This document shows positions 25,081 through 33,826 of a DNA stretch of 49,171 bases, piece after piece. The number at the start of each line of letters is the position of its first letter. Position 1 is the first letter of the stretch. The position numbers and the translations under genes are program-made. The notes below the pieces were generated by a model. It searched no databases. It saw nothing but the letters and a program-made list of their open reading frames with translations, and was not told the DNA's origin. This stretch comes from an uncultured Collinsella sp. Its GTDB lineage: Bacteria > Actinomycetota > Coriobacteriia > Coriobacteriales > Coriobacteriaceae. The stretch is from positions 1 to 49,171 of the forward strand of contig UQPI01000012.1 of assembly GCA_900542945.1 (NCBI GenBank), written 5' to 3'.

Positions 25081-27168
25081 ATGGCCGAACTTACTGACCG
25101 CTTCGGGACCATGGTGTTCTCTGAGGAAGTCATGAAGGACTACCTCCCCAAGGACATTTGGAAGCGCCTTGCTGCAACCCTCGAGGACGGTGAGCCGCTC
25201 GACCTGGATGTGGCCAACGCCGTTGCCCATGCCATGAAGGTCTGGGCCATCTCCAAGGGCGCGACACACTACGCGCACTGGTTCCAGCCGCTTTCGGGCA
25301 TTACTTCCGAGAAGCACGACAGCTTCCTCGAGCCCAACCACGACGGCACCGCCATTACCAAGTTTACGGGCAAGAACCTCATCCAGGGCGAGCCCGATGC
25401 TTCCAGCTTCCCCAACGGCGGCCTGCGCGCCACCTTCGAGGCCCGTGGCTACACCGCTTGGGATCCCACCAGCCCCGCCTTTATCAAGGACGATGTCCTG
25501 TGCATCCCCACGGCTTTCTGCTCCTACACGGGCGAGGCCCTGGACAAGAAGACCCCGCTGCTGCGTTCCATGACTGCGCTCTCGCGTGAGTCCAAGCGCG
25601 TTTTGGCGCTGTTTGGCAAGACCCCCAAGAAGGTCGTTCCTTCCGTGGGCGATGAGCAGGAGTACTTCCTGATCAAGAAGGACGCTTACCGCAAGCGCAG
25701 GGACCTGGTCATCACCGGCCGCACTCTCTTTGGCGCTGCTCCCTGCAAGGGCCAGGAGCTCGAGGAGCACTACTTTGGCGCTATCCGCCCCACCGTCTCG
25801 GCCTATATGAAGGACCTGGACGATGAACTGTGGGCGCTTGGCATTCCTGCCAAGACCAAGCACAACGAGGTCGCTCCCTGCCAGCATGAGCTCGCCCCTG
25901 TCTATGGCGAGGTGAACGAGGCCATCGACCAGAACCTGGTCATGATGGAGAAGATGAAGCTCATCGCCTCCCGTCACGACTTGGTCTGCCTGCTGCACGA
26001 GAAGCCCTTTGAGGGCATCAACGGTTCGGGCAAGCACAACAACTGGTCGCTTGGCACCGAGTCCGAGAACCTGCTCGACCCGGGCGACACCCCGCTCGAC
26101 AACCTGCAGTTCATCGTCTTCCTCACCGCGGTGATCGAGGCCGTCGATAACTATCAGGAACTCCTGCGTGCCTCCGTTGCCTCGGCCGGCAACGATCATC
26201 GTCTGGGCGCCAACGAGGCTCCTCCGGCGATTATGTCCATCTTCCTGGGCGACCAGCTCACCGAGGTCGTCGAGAAGATCATCGATGGCAAGGCTTCCGT
26301 CCATGCCACGCGCGGCGTGCTTGACCTGGGCGCCGATACCCTGCCCAAGCTGATGCAGGACAACACCGACCGCAACCGCACCTCCCCGTTTGCCTTCACC
26401 GGCAACAAGTTCGAGTTCCGTGCCTGCGGCTCCGAGCAGAACGTCTCCGACTCCAACCTGGTGCTCGATGCCGCCGTGGCCAAGTCGCTCAAGTCCTTCG
26501 CCGACGCACTCGAGGGTACGCCCGAGGATAAGTTCCAGGACGCCGCGCTCGAGTACTGCAAGAAGGTGCTGACCGATCACCAGCGCATCCTGTTCTCCGG
26601 CGACGGTTACTCCGACGAGTGGCCCATCGAGGCCGAGAAGCGCGGCCTTGCCAACAACAAGACCACGGCCGACGCTCTTCCCGCCTTTGTTTCCGATAAG
26701 GCCATTGCGCTCTTTGAGGAGACGGGCGTCCTGACCAAGGCCGAGGCCCAGTGCCGCTATGACTGCAAGCTCGAGAAGTACAACAAGCTCATGAACATCG
26801 AGGCTACCACGATGGTTCGCGAGGCGCGTCGTACCTATCGCCCGGTCATTACCGCCTATGCCACCAAGGTCGCTAAGGGCCTTGAGACTATTCGTGCCGC
26901 CGGTGCTGAGGCCGCCATGCAGTGCGAGCAGAACACGCTCAACAAGCTCTGCAACGGTATCACCGCCATCAACGACTCCATCAAGGCGCTCGACGCCGTA
27001 CATCAGAAGGCCGAGGCTCTCGATGGCCAGGAGCAGGCCAACGTGTACGCGCACGAGGTCGTTCCCGCTATGGATACGCTGCGTGCCGCCGTGGACGCCA
27101 TGGAGGAGATCGTGGCCGCCGACTACTGGCCGGTTCCGACCTACGACGACATCCTGTTCTACGTGTAG
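25081..27168 (+). CDS. glnN: Glutamine synthetase type III
   Basis: Makes glutamine from glutamate, ammonia and ATP. The 695-residue size is that of the GSIII class, clearly longer than GSI/GSII. Signature pieces include YAHWFQPLSG, KFTGKNLIQGEPDASSFPNG (20 residues), the metal/ATP motif DEQEYFLI, NEVAPCQHELAP and the GINGSGKHNNWS loop. The ATG at 25081 behind GAAGGGAG is chosen over an upstream ATG at 25018. Transcribed alone with its own terminator. It lies next to the glutamine-consuming MurT-GatD operon and tRNA-Glu, though on the opposite strand. Confidence 0.95.
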   Translation: MAELTDRFGTMVFSEEVMKDYLPKDIWKRLAATLEDGEPLDLDVANAVAHAMKVWAISKGATHYAHWFQPLSGITSEKHDSFLEPNHDGTAITKFTGKNLIQGEPDASSFPNGGLRATFEARGYTAWDPTSPAFIKDDVLCIPTAFCSYTGEALDKKTPLLRSMTALSRESKRVLALFGKTPKKVVPSVGDEQEYFLIKKDAYRKRRDLVITGRTLFGAAPCKGQELEEHYFGAIRPTVSAYMKDLDDELWALGIPAKTKHNEVAPCQHELAPVYGEVNEAIDQNLVMMEKMKLIASRHDLVCLLHEKPFEGINGSGKHNNWSLGTESENLLDPGDTPLDNLQFIVFLTAVIEAVDNYQELLRASVASAGNDHRLGANEAPPAIMSIFLGDQLTEVVEKIIDGKASVHATRGVLDLGADTLPKLMQDNTDRNRTSPFAFTGNKFEFRACGSEQNVSDSNLVLDAAVAKSLKSFADALEGTPEDKFQDAALEYCKKVLTDHQRILFSGDGYSDEWPIEAEKRGLANNKTTADALPAFVSDKAIALFEETGVLTKAEAQCRYDCKLEKYNKLMNIEATTMVREARRTYRPVITAYATKVAKGLETIRAAGAEAAMQCEQNTLNKLCNGITAINDSIKALDAVHQKAEALDGQEQANVYAHEVVPAMDTLRAAVDAMEEIVAADYWPVPTYDDILFYV

Positions 27169-27197
27169 AGCGTAGCTGACATATCGTCACGGTATTG

Positions 27198-27235
27198 AGC
27201 CGGGGTCCGCATCGCGCGGGCCCCGGCTATTTGTT
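27198..27235 (+). terminator. Terminator of glutamine synthetase
   Basis: AGCCGGGGTCCGC (27198-27210) pairs with GCGGGCCCCGGCT (27216-27228), one mismatch, followed by ATTTGTTTG. Confidence 0.88.
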
Positions 27236-27280
27236 TGCGAAGGACGCTTTGGAGTCCGTTTTGCTACCGAAACGCCCGCC

Positions 27281-27329
27281 ATCGCGAGGGTAACGGACTT
27301 CTCAGATTCTGTGGTGCCCCCAGCGGGAT
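27281..27329 (-). repeat. Second copy of the tRNA-Glu 3' end plus its terminator
   Basis: These 49 bases match 27469-27517 at 42 positions in the same orientation. They include 18 identical bases of the tRNA 3' end (TGGTGCCCCCAGCGGGAT, plus-strand reading). The tRNA body is missing, so this is a truncated direct repeat 188 bp away. Between the copies, near 27428-27444, GGGTTCGAATCCC is a further T-arm-like sequence in opposite orientation. No gene is present from 27169 to 27499. Confidence 0.8.
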
Positions 27330-27455
27330 GTCCGCGTGTGGCTGGCGCCGCCCGCTTCCGCTGCGTCGCTCCGCTCCTTGCGTGTTGCACTGGAAAACGC
27401 TTCGCGTTTCCTCAGCTCCGCACCCTGTCGGGTTCGAATCCCGGCATATCGGCAG

Positions 27456-27486
27456 TAAAAAGCCCGTCACCGCGAGGGCAACGGGC
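27456..27486 (-). terminator. Terminator of tRNA-Glu (leftward)
   Basis: Read leftward, GCCCGT pairs with ACGGGC across a GC-rich loop, followed by five Ts (27457-27461 as A on the plus strand). Confidence 0.75.
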
Positions 27487-27499
27487 TTCTCAGTTTAAA

Positions 27500-27576
27500 T
27501 GGTGCCCCCAGCGGGATTCGAACCCGCGATATCCACCTTGAAAGGGTGGCGTCCTTGGCCGCTAGACGATGGGGAC
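27500..27576 (-). tRNA. tRNA-Glu (anticodon UUC)
   Basis: Read leftward it starts GTCCCCATCGTCTAGCGG; the anticodon arm is CCACC-CTTTCAA-GGTGG with anticodon TTC; the T-arm is GCGGGTTCGAATCCCGC; the acceptor 3' strand TGGGGGC is followed by A and an encoded CCA (27500-27502). All four arms pair. Two to three tens of bases downstream lies its terminator. Confidence 0.97.
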
Positions 27577-27635
27577 AGCGGGAAAGAGTATAGCAGACTT
27601 TTTTGCCGGCGCGTATATCGTTGGCAAACTGGAAA

Positions 27636-27670
27636 ACCACCACAAAGGTACCTGTCCCCTTTGTGGTGGT
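27636..27670 (-). terminator. REP-like palindrome acting as terminator of the murT-gatD operon
   Basis: ACCACCACAAAGG (27636-27648) and CCTTTGTGGTGGT (27658-27670) are perfect 13-base arms. Leftward, they are followed by TTTTCC, making a good terminator for the gene ending at 27677. The core CAAAGGGGACAGGTACCTTTG (read leftward) matches the palindrome at 34981-35044. Confidence 0.8.
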
Positions 27671-27676
27671 GGGGCG

Positions 27677-29854
27677 TTAGGGGAGGAGCTTCATCGCGGC
27701 GTCGTGGGCGGCGTGCTCGTAGGTGTCGTCGAGGGGTTTGAGCGGCAGCAGGGCGGCGGCCTGTGCGTCGCCACGGCGCTCAAGGGCGTGGGCGATGAGC
27801 CAGTCGGCAAGTTCGGGGTTTTTGGGCAGCGCTGGTCCGTGCAGGTACGTACCGATGACTCCCCTGTAGATCAGACCCTCAAAGCCATCGTCGCCGTTGT
27901 TGCCGGTGCCCGCGACGACGGACGTTCCGAGCGGCGTGGCATCGACGTCCAAAAGCGTGCGGCCGCCGTGGTTCTCGAATCCGACAAAGGGCTCGGGTGC
28001 CAGGTCGGTCTTGACGGCGACGTTGCCGATCAGGCGGTCGGAGCCGCGTACGGTTTCGGCGGCAATGACCCCCAGACCCTCGATGCGATCCTCGCCCATA
28101 TAGTACGAACGGCCGAGCAGCTGATAGCCGCCACAGATGGCAAGCAGCGAGCCGCCATCCTCAACATAGGCCGCGACCTTGTCTTTTTGGGCGAGCAGCT
28201 CGTGTGCCACGGCTAGCTGGTCGCGGTCGGAGCCGCCACCCATCATGACGATATCGGCATCGGTCAAATCAAGCGTTTCGCCCATACGGACCTCGTCTAC
28301 ACGCGCGGGAATGCCACGCCAGGCGCAGCGGCGCTCGAGGGCGATAACGTTGCCGCCGTCGGCATAGAGGTTGAGGGCATCGGGGTACAGGTAGACGATA
28401 CGCAGGGGGCGCGAAAGCTCGACCGGCGCAATATCGGTGGGGACAGCGCTACCATCGGCGCGCGTTATGGCGTGGGAGACAATCGAGCTTGCATCGTCGT
28501 CTTTAAGCCCGTCGAGTTCCTTGACCAGCGGCGGGAAGGCCGTGTAGTTGGCGACGGCGTAGAAGGTGTCATCGGCGGCCTCGTCTGCCACGGCGCCGAT
28601 CGCCTGCGCGACGTCCGAGATAATCGCGGCATCGATGCCGGCGTACTTGAGGCGTACCTGCATGTCGTGCGCACGCGTGCCTCCGGCAAGGGCGACAAGA
28701 TCCGGCGTGTCGGCGATGCGCTCGAAGTCGACATCGTAGATCCACGAGACATCGTGGCCGTCGGCATCGTTATCGTTTAGGAAGAAGGCGCAGAGCCTGC
28801 CACCTGCCGTTTTAATGGACTGGATCTGGCGATCGAAGCCCACGGGATTCTTGGCCAGGTTTGCCTCGACGGTGCGACCGGCAATATCCCAGCGGCCCAT
28901 GCGTCCGCCGGCAGGCACGTAGGCATCGAGCGTGGGCTGCAGGTGCGCCGCGTCCACGCCCAGCTCGTGCGCCGCAAAGAAGGCGGCGGCGACGTTATAG
29001 ACCATGTACAGGCCGTTGTAGCGCGTGGCGATGTGTGCAGCAGCAGCGTCGGGCGCAGGTCCAAAGACCAGGTCAAAGCCGTAGCCGTCGCAGCCGAGCT
29101 CCACGCCCGTCACGCGACGGACCAGCGCGGGACGCTCCCATCCGCACGAAGGACAATGATAGGCTCCGAGCTGGCCGTACTGCACGTAGTCATACTCCAG
29201 CGGCGCGTTGCACTGCGAGCAAAAACGCGAGTCGCTAATGCGATCGGACTCGGTGCCCGTGGCGCCGTCGATGCCAAAGGCGATGCCCGTGTTGGGGACG
29301 CGTGCGGCGATCGAGGCGCACAGCGGATCGTCGGCGTTGTAGATGAGCGTTGTCGTCGGAGAGAGCTCCAACGCATGGGCGATGACGTCTTGGGTATGGT
29401 CAATCTCGCCGTAGCGGTCTAGCTGGTCGCGGAACAGGTTGAGCAGCACAAAGTACGTCGGTTTGAGCTTGGGCAGAACGCGTACGGTGTAGAGCTCGTC
29501 GCACTCAAAAACGCCCACGCGCTTGCCGCTGCTGGTGTGCTTAAGGCCGCCGCGGGCCTCGAGCAGAGCACCCACCACACCAGGCTCCATATTGTTGCCG
29601 GCACGGTTGCACACCACGGTAGCGCCGCTGGCAGCAACGGCGTCAGCGATGAGGTTGGAGGTGGTGGTCTTGCCATTAGTACCGGTAATCACTACGCTGC
29701 GGTCGACAAGGCCGGCGAGGTCGCTCAGCAACTCGGGGTCGATCTTCATGGCGATGCGGCCGGGAAGCACGCCACCCTGGCGTTTGAGGACAGAGCGCAG
29801 TCCCCAGCGGGCGATATCGCTCGAGGTGCAGGCGAGAGATGAGCGGAGGTTCAT
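27677..29854 (-). CDS. MurT-GatD fusion: lipid II isoglutaminyl synthase in one chain
   Basis: A 725-residue natural fusion. Residues 1-about 478 are MurT: Mur-ligase P-loop TGTNGKTT (58-65), Cys4 zinc ribbon (Cys212, 215, 234, 237) and the DUF1727 part with SWIYDVDFE, where the catalytic Asp is expected. Residues from about 484 are GatD, a class I glutamine amidotransferase starting LRIVYLYPDALNLYADGGN, with nucleophile Cys574 in LLAICGGYQLLG and His672 in YLHGPAL. Together they convert the D-glutamate of lipid II to D-isoglutamine, using glutamine and ATP, at the cytoplasmic face of the membrane. In Staphylococcus aureus the subunits are separate genes. AGGAA precedes the ATG. Last gene of a leftward operon with the two helical-repeat proteins. 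Confidence 0.93.
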   Translation of the reverse strand: MNLRSSLACTSSDIARWGLRSVLKRQGGVLPGRIAMKIDPELLSDLAGLVDRSVVITGTNGKTTTSNLIADAVAASGATVVCNRAGNNMEPGVVGALLEARGGLKHTSSGKRVGVFECDELYTVRVLPKLKPTYFVLLNLFRDQLDRYGEIDHTQDVIAHALELSPTTTLIYNADDPLCASIAARVPNTGIAFGIDGATGTESDRISDSRFCSQCNAPLEYDYVQYGQLGAYHCPSCGWERPALVRRVTGVELGCDGYGFDLVFGPAPDAAAAHIATRYNGLYMVYNVAAAFFAAHELGVDAAHLQPTLDAYVPAGGRMGRWDIAGRTVEANLAKNPVGFDRQIQSIKTAGGRLCAFFLNDNDADGHDVSWIYDVDFERIADTPDLVALAGGTRAHDMQVRLKYAGIDAAIISDVAQAIGAVADEAADDTFYAVANYTAFPPLVKELDGLKDDDASSIVSHAITRADGSAVPTDIAPVELSRPLRIVYLYPDALNLYADGGNVIALERRCAWRGIPARVDEVRMGETLDLTDADIVMMGGGSDRDQLAVAHELLAQKDKVAAYVEDGGSLLAICGGYQLLGRSYYMGEDRIEGLGVIAAETVRGSDRLIGNVAVKTDLAPEPFVGFENHGGRTLLDVDATPLGTSVVAGTGNNGDDGFEGLIYRGVIGTYLHGPALPKNPELADWLIAHALERRGDAQAAALLPLKPLDDTYEHAAHDAAMKLLP

Positions 29855-29899
29855 GAAGCCGTTCCTAACATAGATGACATGGTCGGGGCGATCGCGTCG

Positions 29900-30943
29900 C
29901 TAAAAGCCGTAGCGGCGCGCAAATTCCTGGGCAAGCTGCGATACATCTTCGCAGGCGTTGGCCCAGGGGGCAAAGTCTGGGGTGTCCGAGATAATGCCGT
30001 CGGCTTCCCAAACCGCCTGGTGCGAGAGGTCCCAGGGGTCGCGCGGCTCGGGTCGGCAGGGAAGATACGGCGTCTGGTACATGGGATTCAGCAAGAAGAA
30101 CGCGCCACCCTCGCAACGGTTAGCGAACTCACGCAGCGCGCGCGTCGCCGGGCGCATCTTGTTTGTTTTGAACAGCAAGATCGTGCGGGCGAGCAGGTAC
30201 CAAGGAGAGTTTTCGAGTGCGTCTGCCCCCACCTGTTCCTCGAGCTGGTGGGCCAGGGCAAAAAAGCCGTCCTGGTCTTCCAGGCGAGCGAGGGCGAGCA
30301 ACACGGTGCCGGCAGCTCGGGTGGGATAGCCTTCTGCCTTAAGGACGCGGCGGGCGTAGTTGGCAGCAGCGCGGTAGCGGGCGCTCGCCATGCACAGCTG
30401 CGAGATGGCCTCGAGTGTGTGAAGCCATCCGATAAGAGCCGGCTCGCTCACGGTAAGGTCTGCTGCGGTGACACCGTCGGCCAAAACATTATTGGCCCAG
30501 TAGTGTGGGGCCTCCATATCGAACCCGGGCACGCTTTGCTGAAGGTAATCGGCCGTGGTCGCCTCGAGCTTCATCAGGTCGCCCAGGCAGGCGTCAACGG
30601 GCGTGTCGGCCAGGATGATGGCGAGCAGATGCGCGTCGACGGCCAGTGCATCGACGCGGACAATCTTGAGCAGCTCATCGCGCATGTCGTCGAACAGACG
30701 ATTGCGCGTCTGCTCGAACTCCTCGTCGCTGCCCATGTCCTCGATGCGATGGAGCTCGTCGAGCAGGTGGCGATGAACACCGGCGTAGGACAGCAGCGCC
30801 TGGGCATGCTCGGACTGCGCATACTTTTGGGGATTCGCGCTAATGTCGTTATGGACAAGCTCGCGTGCTGCATCGGTGAGCTCGGGGTGCGACGCCAGAT
30901 AGGTGCGCTCCAGGTAGGCGGGGATGTAGACGCTCGGATCCAT
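29900..30943 (-). CDS. Helical-repeat protein of unknown function (second of a related pair)
   Basis: A 347-residue soluble, acidic, almost all-helical protein, TPR-like in character (for example SARYRAAANYARRVLKAEGY and LALARLEDQDGFFALAHQLE). Its ATG shares a base with the stop of the upstream gene (TAATG), so translation is coupled. It shares the SxRYRxxxxxAxRxL and LAxAKLE-type segments with that neighbour, suggesting paralogy. It is followed 45 bases on by murT-gatD, hinting at a cell-wall-related scaffold (inference from position only). Confidence 0.75.
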   Translation of the reverse strand: MDPSVYIPAYLERTYLASHPELTDAARELVHNDISANPQKYAQSEHAQALLSYAGVHRHLLDELHRIEDMGSDEEFEQTRNRLFDDMRDELLKIVRVDALAVDAHLLAIILADTPVDACLGDLMKLEATTADYLQQSVPGFDMEAPHYWANNVLADGVTAADLTVSEPALIGWLHTLEAISQLCMASARYRAAANYARRVLKAEGYPTRAAGTVLLALARLEDQDGFFALAHQLEEQVGADALENSPWYLLARTILLFKTNKMRPATRALREFANRCEGGAFFLLNPMYQTPYLPCRPEPRDPWDLSHQAVWEADGIISDTPDFAPWANACEDVSQLAQEFARRYGF

Positions 30944-32019
30944 TAGAGGTCTCCTCCCTTAAACGGCAAACCCTGCTCGGCCGCCCGCAGTATGCGCTCG
31001 TCGATCTGGGAGCGCACGATGTCGTTGGTGGCGACCCAGGCGGCAAAGCTGGCGTTGTCGGGCGCGCCCAGGCCCTCCTGCAGTACCGGCGTCGCCTCGG
31101 AGAGTGCAAGGACGAGCTCGTCGGTGGAGCCTGCACCCACGTTGACGCGGGCATAGACGCCATCGGGAAACTCGGTTTGGAAGTAGAGCGCCTCGGCTGC
31201 GTGCGGGCACGAGCGCGCAAGGATGCGCAGGTAGTGTTCGGCGCCCTCGTAATCCAGCTCGCGCCAGGCAGCGCTCATCAGCGCGATGAGCGTCCACGGG
31301 TCCAAGTCGCGTTCTGCATCCTTGGGACGACGGCGCAGCGGCGTGTTGGCGAGATAGGGGACGGAGTGGGCAGAGCGAAAGCACTTGAGCTCCTCAGCGG
31401 GGTATTCGAGCTTTGCCATGGCGAGCATTGCGGTGTGGCGGACGCCGGCAGGATCGTTGGGGGCAAAGTCGAGGCTGCGGTTTGCGGCTTCGAGCGACAT
31501 GCGGTAGCGGCCGCTAATGAGCGCGCGCGATGCCAAGGCGGCAAGCCAGCGCAGGTAGGGACGGCGGGTCAGGTCGCCTGCGGCCTCGCGCTCGTAGGGG
31601 TCCTGCGCCGAGGCGATCTTGAGCGCCAGGTCGTGTTCGACTTCATCGCACTTGGATACCAAGTACTGTACGTATTCCTCGTTGGAGTCAGCGGTGAGGG
31701 CCGTCAGCATGCGCTGCGCATCCCAGTTGGCCGGATCGAGTGCGGCGGCCTCGCGAAGCATGTTCTCGGCAGCGGCCTCTTCCTGCTCGGCTTGGGCATC
31801 GTCGGGGATAAAGGGAATGCGGTAGTCGACGGCCTCGACCACCTTGGCAATCAGATGCCCGGCGCGGTCGCGGTCGTGCACGATGAGCGGCGCGGGGTTG
31901 CGGGTGAATTGCTCCATCAGACGCTCGACGGCGGGGCCGTCGGTGAGCGGGATATTGTCGCGGCGCAAGGCCTCAAGAACGAGGCGATGGCAATCCTCTT
32001 GAATGGGATCGAATGCCAT
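30943..32019 (-). CDS. TPR-like protein of unknown function (first of the pair)
   Basis: A 358-residue soluble helical protein. The ATG at 32019 behind AAAGGAGG is preferred over an ATG ten codons upstream. Repeats of about 34 residues can be traced (AENMLREAAALDPANWDAQR, MSLEAANRSLDFAPNDPAGV, EGAEHYLRILARSCPHAAEA), typical of TPR helices. First gene of the operon leading into murT-gatD. No enzymatic motif seen. Confidence 0.78.
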   Translation of the reverse strand: MAFDPIQEDCHRLVLEALRRDNIPLTDGPAVERLMEQFTRNPAPLIVHDRDRAGHLIAKVVEAVDYRIPFIPDDAQAEQEEAAAENMLREAAALDPANWDAQRMLTALTADSNEEYVQYLVSKCDEVEHDLALKIASAQDPYEREAAGDLTRRPYLRWLAALASRALISGRYRMSLEAANRSLDFAPNDPAGVRHTAMLAMAKLEYPAEELKCFRSAHSVPYLANTPLRRRPKDAERDLDPWTLIALMSAAWRELDYEGAEHYLRILARSCPHAAEALYFQTEFPDGVYARVNVGAGSTDELVLALSEATPVLQEGLGAPDNASFAAWVATNDIVRSQIDERILRAAEQGLPFKGGDL

Positions 32020-32519
32020 GGGGCCTCCTTTGCTGCGGTTAGGGTTCAAATGTCTCTATATAAGGTTCTAGTTTACCCGCATGTGGCACACCGGGGGTGC
32101 CGCACTTGGACATGCACCTTTGCACCACGAAGACGGATGTCGCACAAATGTCGGCGCCTTGGACGACTGAGTGGTATCACGGTGCCGCAAACGGTCGATT
32201 TTTGGCGGCGAACGGGGCGCATTTTGGAGGGGCACCGTCCTGCCCGGGATATGTGGTCAACCTTGATAAAACGTTTGCCCAGCTTGGGAGTATGAATGCC
32301 CCACAAGGGTCTTCAGGGATAGAAAAAACGTTTCATCATTGTCGGCTTTAGGTGAATAACTGACCAACCAGAACGGTAAAATAGTGTTTGTCTGAGCGTT
32401 GAGACGTTTAGACATCGCGCATTGTCATCGCCGGCAACGCGCAAAACGGTCCTAACGGAGCCAATCGGGTGCTCCGTTATATACGCAAGTCTAAGAGGGG
32501 CTTGTTTAGGAGGCACAGT
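32020..32519 (+). other. Gene-free 500-base region between divergent genes
   Basis: No gene supported. It must hold promoters for the leftward murT-gatD operon and the rightward alcohol dehydrogenase. AAAACGTTT occurs at about 32267-32275 and again at about 32326-32334, a half-palindromic word of the LacI/GalR operator type. TAAAAT at 32378 may be a -10 element. ACGGAGC..GCTCCGT (about 32454-32476) is a stem-loop ahead of the dehydrogenase start. Confidence 0.45.
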
Positions 32520-33743
32520 ATGGGACGTTTTACCAATCCTCGCGATCTGTACTTTGGTGAGGGCGCTCGCCACGAGGTGAAGAACCTCAAGGGCAAGAAG
32601 GCCATCATCGTTTCTGGCGGCAGCTCTATGCGCCGCGGCGGGTTCCTGCAGGACGTTGAGGCCGACCTCAAAGAGGGCGGCTTCGAGGTCAAGCTGTTCG
32701 AGGGCGTCGAGTCCGATCCGTCCATCGAGACGGTCATGAAGGGCGCCGAGGCCATGCGCGAGTTCGAGCCCGACTGGATTATCGCCATCGGCGGCGGCTC
32801 GCCCATCGATGCCGCTAAGGCCATGTGGGTCTTCTACGAGTATCCCGAGGAGTCCTTCGATAACATCATCCAGCCGTTCAGCTTCCCTGAGCTGCGTCAG
32901 AAGGCTCACTTCTGCGCCATCTCCTCTACCTCCGGTACCGCTACCGAGGTTACCGCCTTCTCCGTCATCACCGACTACGCCAAGGGCATCAAGTACCCGC
33001 TGGCCGACTTCAACATCACCCCTGATGTCGCCATCGTCGACCCCGAGCTCACCTACACCATGCCCGCCAAGCTGTGCGCTCACACCGGCATGGATGCTCT
33101 GACCCACTGCATGGAGGCCTACGTTTCTACCTTCGCCTCTATGTTCACCGACGCCAACGCCCTGCACGGCATCCGCGAGATCGTCGAGTGGCTGCCCAAG
33201 TCCTATGCTGGCGACCATGAGGCCCGTCAGCACATGCACGAGGCTCAGTGCATCGCCGGCATCGCCTTCTCCTCGGGCCTGCTGGGCATCGTTCACTCCA
33301 TGGCTCACAAGACCGGTGCAGCCTTTGAGAACGGCCACATCATCCACGGTGCTGCTAACGCTATGTACCTGGGCAAGGTCATCCAGTGGAACTCCAAGGA
33401 TCCGCGCGCTGCCGAGCGTTACGCTTACGTGGCCAAGGAGATCCTGCACCTTCCCGGCGAGACCAACGAGGAGCTTATCGCTGCGCTCGTCCAGAAGATC
33501 CGCGACCTCAACGACCAGCTCAACATTCCGCAGTCCATCAAGGATTACGCGAATGGTGGCGTGAAGGTCGACGCCGAGAACCCGCAGATGGTTTCCGAGG
33601 AGGAGTTCCTCGCCAAGCTCCCCGAGATCGCCGCGAACGCCGAGCAGGACGCCTGCACGCCGGAGAACCCGCGTGAGACCAAGGCTGCCGACTTCGAGAA
33701 GATTCTCAAGGCCTGCTACTACGACACCGACATCGATTTCTAA
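32520..33743 (+). CDS. Iron-containing alcohol dehydrogenase
   Basis: A 407-residue group III (Fe-dependent) alcohol dehydrogenase that interconverts aldehydes and alcohols with NAD(P)H, typical of fermenters. Motifs: IGGGSPIDAAKAMW (NAD site), DALTHCMEAY and the iron-binding histidines in GIVHSMAHKTGAAFENGHIIH (read from 33284 in pieces). The start at 32520 behind TTTAGGAGG removes an unrelated 17-codon extension. Closest to butanol dehydrogenase-like enzymes; substrate not assignable. A terminator separates it from the following gldA. Confidence 0.93.
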   Translation: MGRFTNPRDLYFGEGARHEVKNLKGKKAIIVSGGSSMRRGGFLQDVEADLKEGGFEVKLFEGVESDPSIETVMKGAEAMREFEPDWIIAIGGGSPIDAAKAMWVFYEYPEESFDNIIQPFSFPELRQKAHFCAISSTSGTATEVTAFSVITDYAKGIKYPLADFNITPDVAIVDPELTYTMPAKLCAHTGMDALTHCMEAYVSTFASMFTDANALHGIREIVEWLPKSYAGDHEARQHMHEAQCIAGIAFSSGLLGIVHSMAHKTGAAFENGHIIHGAANAMYLGKVIQWNSKDPRAAERYAYVAKEILHLPGETNEELIAALVQKIRDLNDQLNIPQSIKDYANGGVKVDAENPQMVSEEEFLAKLPEIAANAEQDACTPENPRETKAADFEKILKACYYDTDIDF

Positions 33744-33765
33744 TCGACTCTTGTTATCGTAACGA

Positions 33766-33811
33766 GGGGCTCCGCACGTATCTGTACGGAGCCCCTTTCT
33801 TTTTTCTTTTA
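33766..33811 (+). terminator. Terminator of the alcohol dehydrogenase
   Basis: GGGGCTCCG (33766-33774) and CGGAGCCCC (33787-33795) are perfect arms followed by a 15-base T/C run. Confidence 0.95.
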
Positions 33812-33826
33812 GAGAATGGGATAGTT

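Noticed and set aside
25030..27054. 674-codon leftward open frame opposite glutamine synthetase
   Set aside because: It covers the whole of a certain gene in antisense; low-complexity Gly/Leu/Val composition typical of antisense frames.
27330..27460. A second complete tRNA gene near tRNA-Glu
   Set aside because: Only a T-arm-like GGGTTCGAATCCC and a truncated 3' end are present; no acceptor, D-arm or anticodon arm can be folded.
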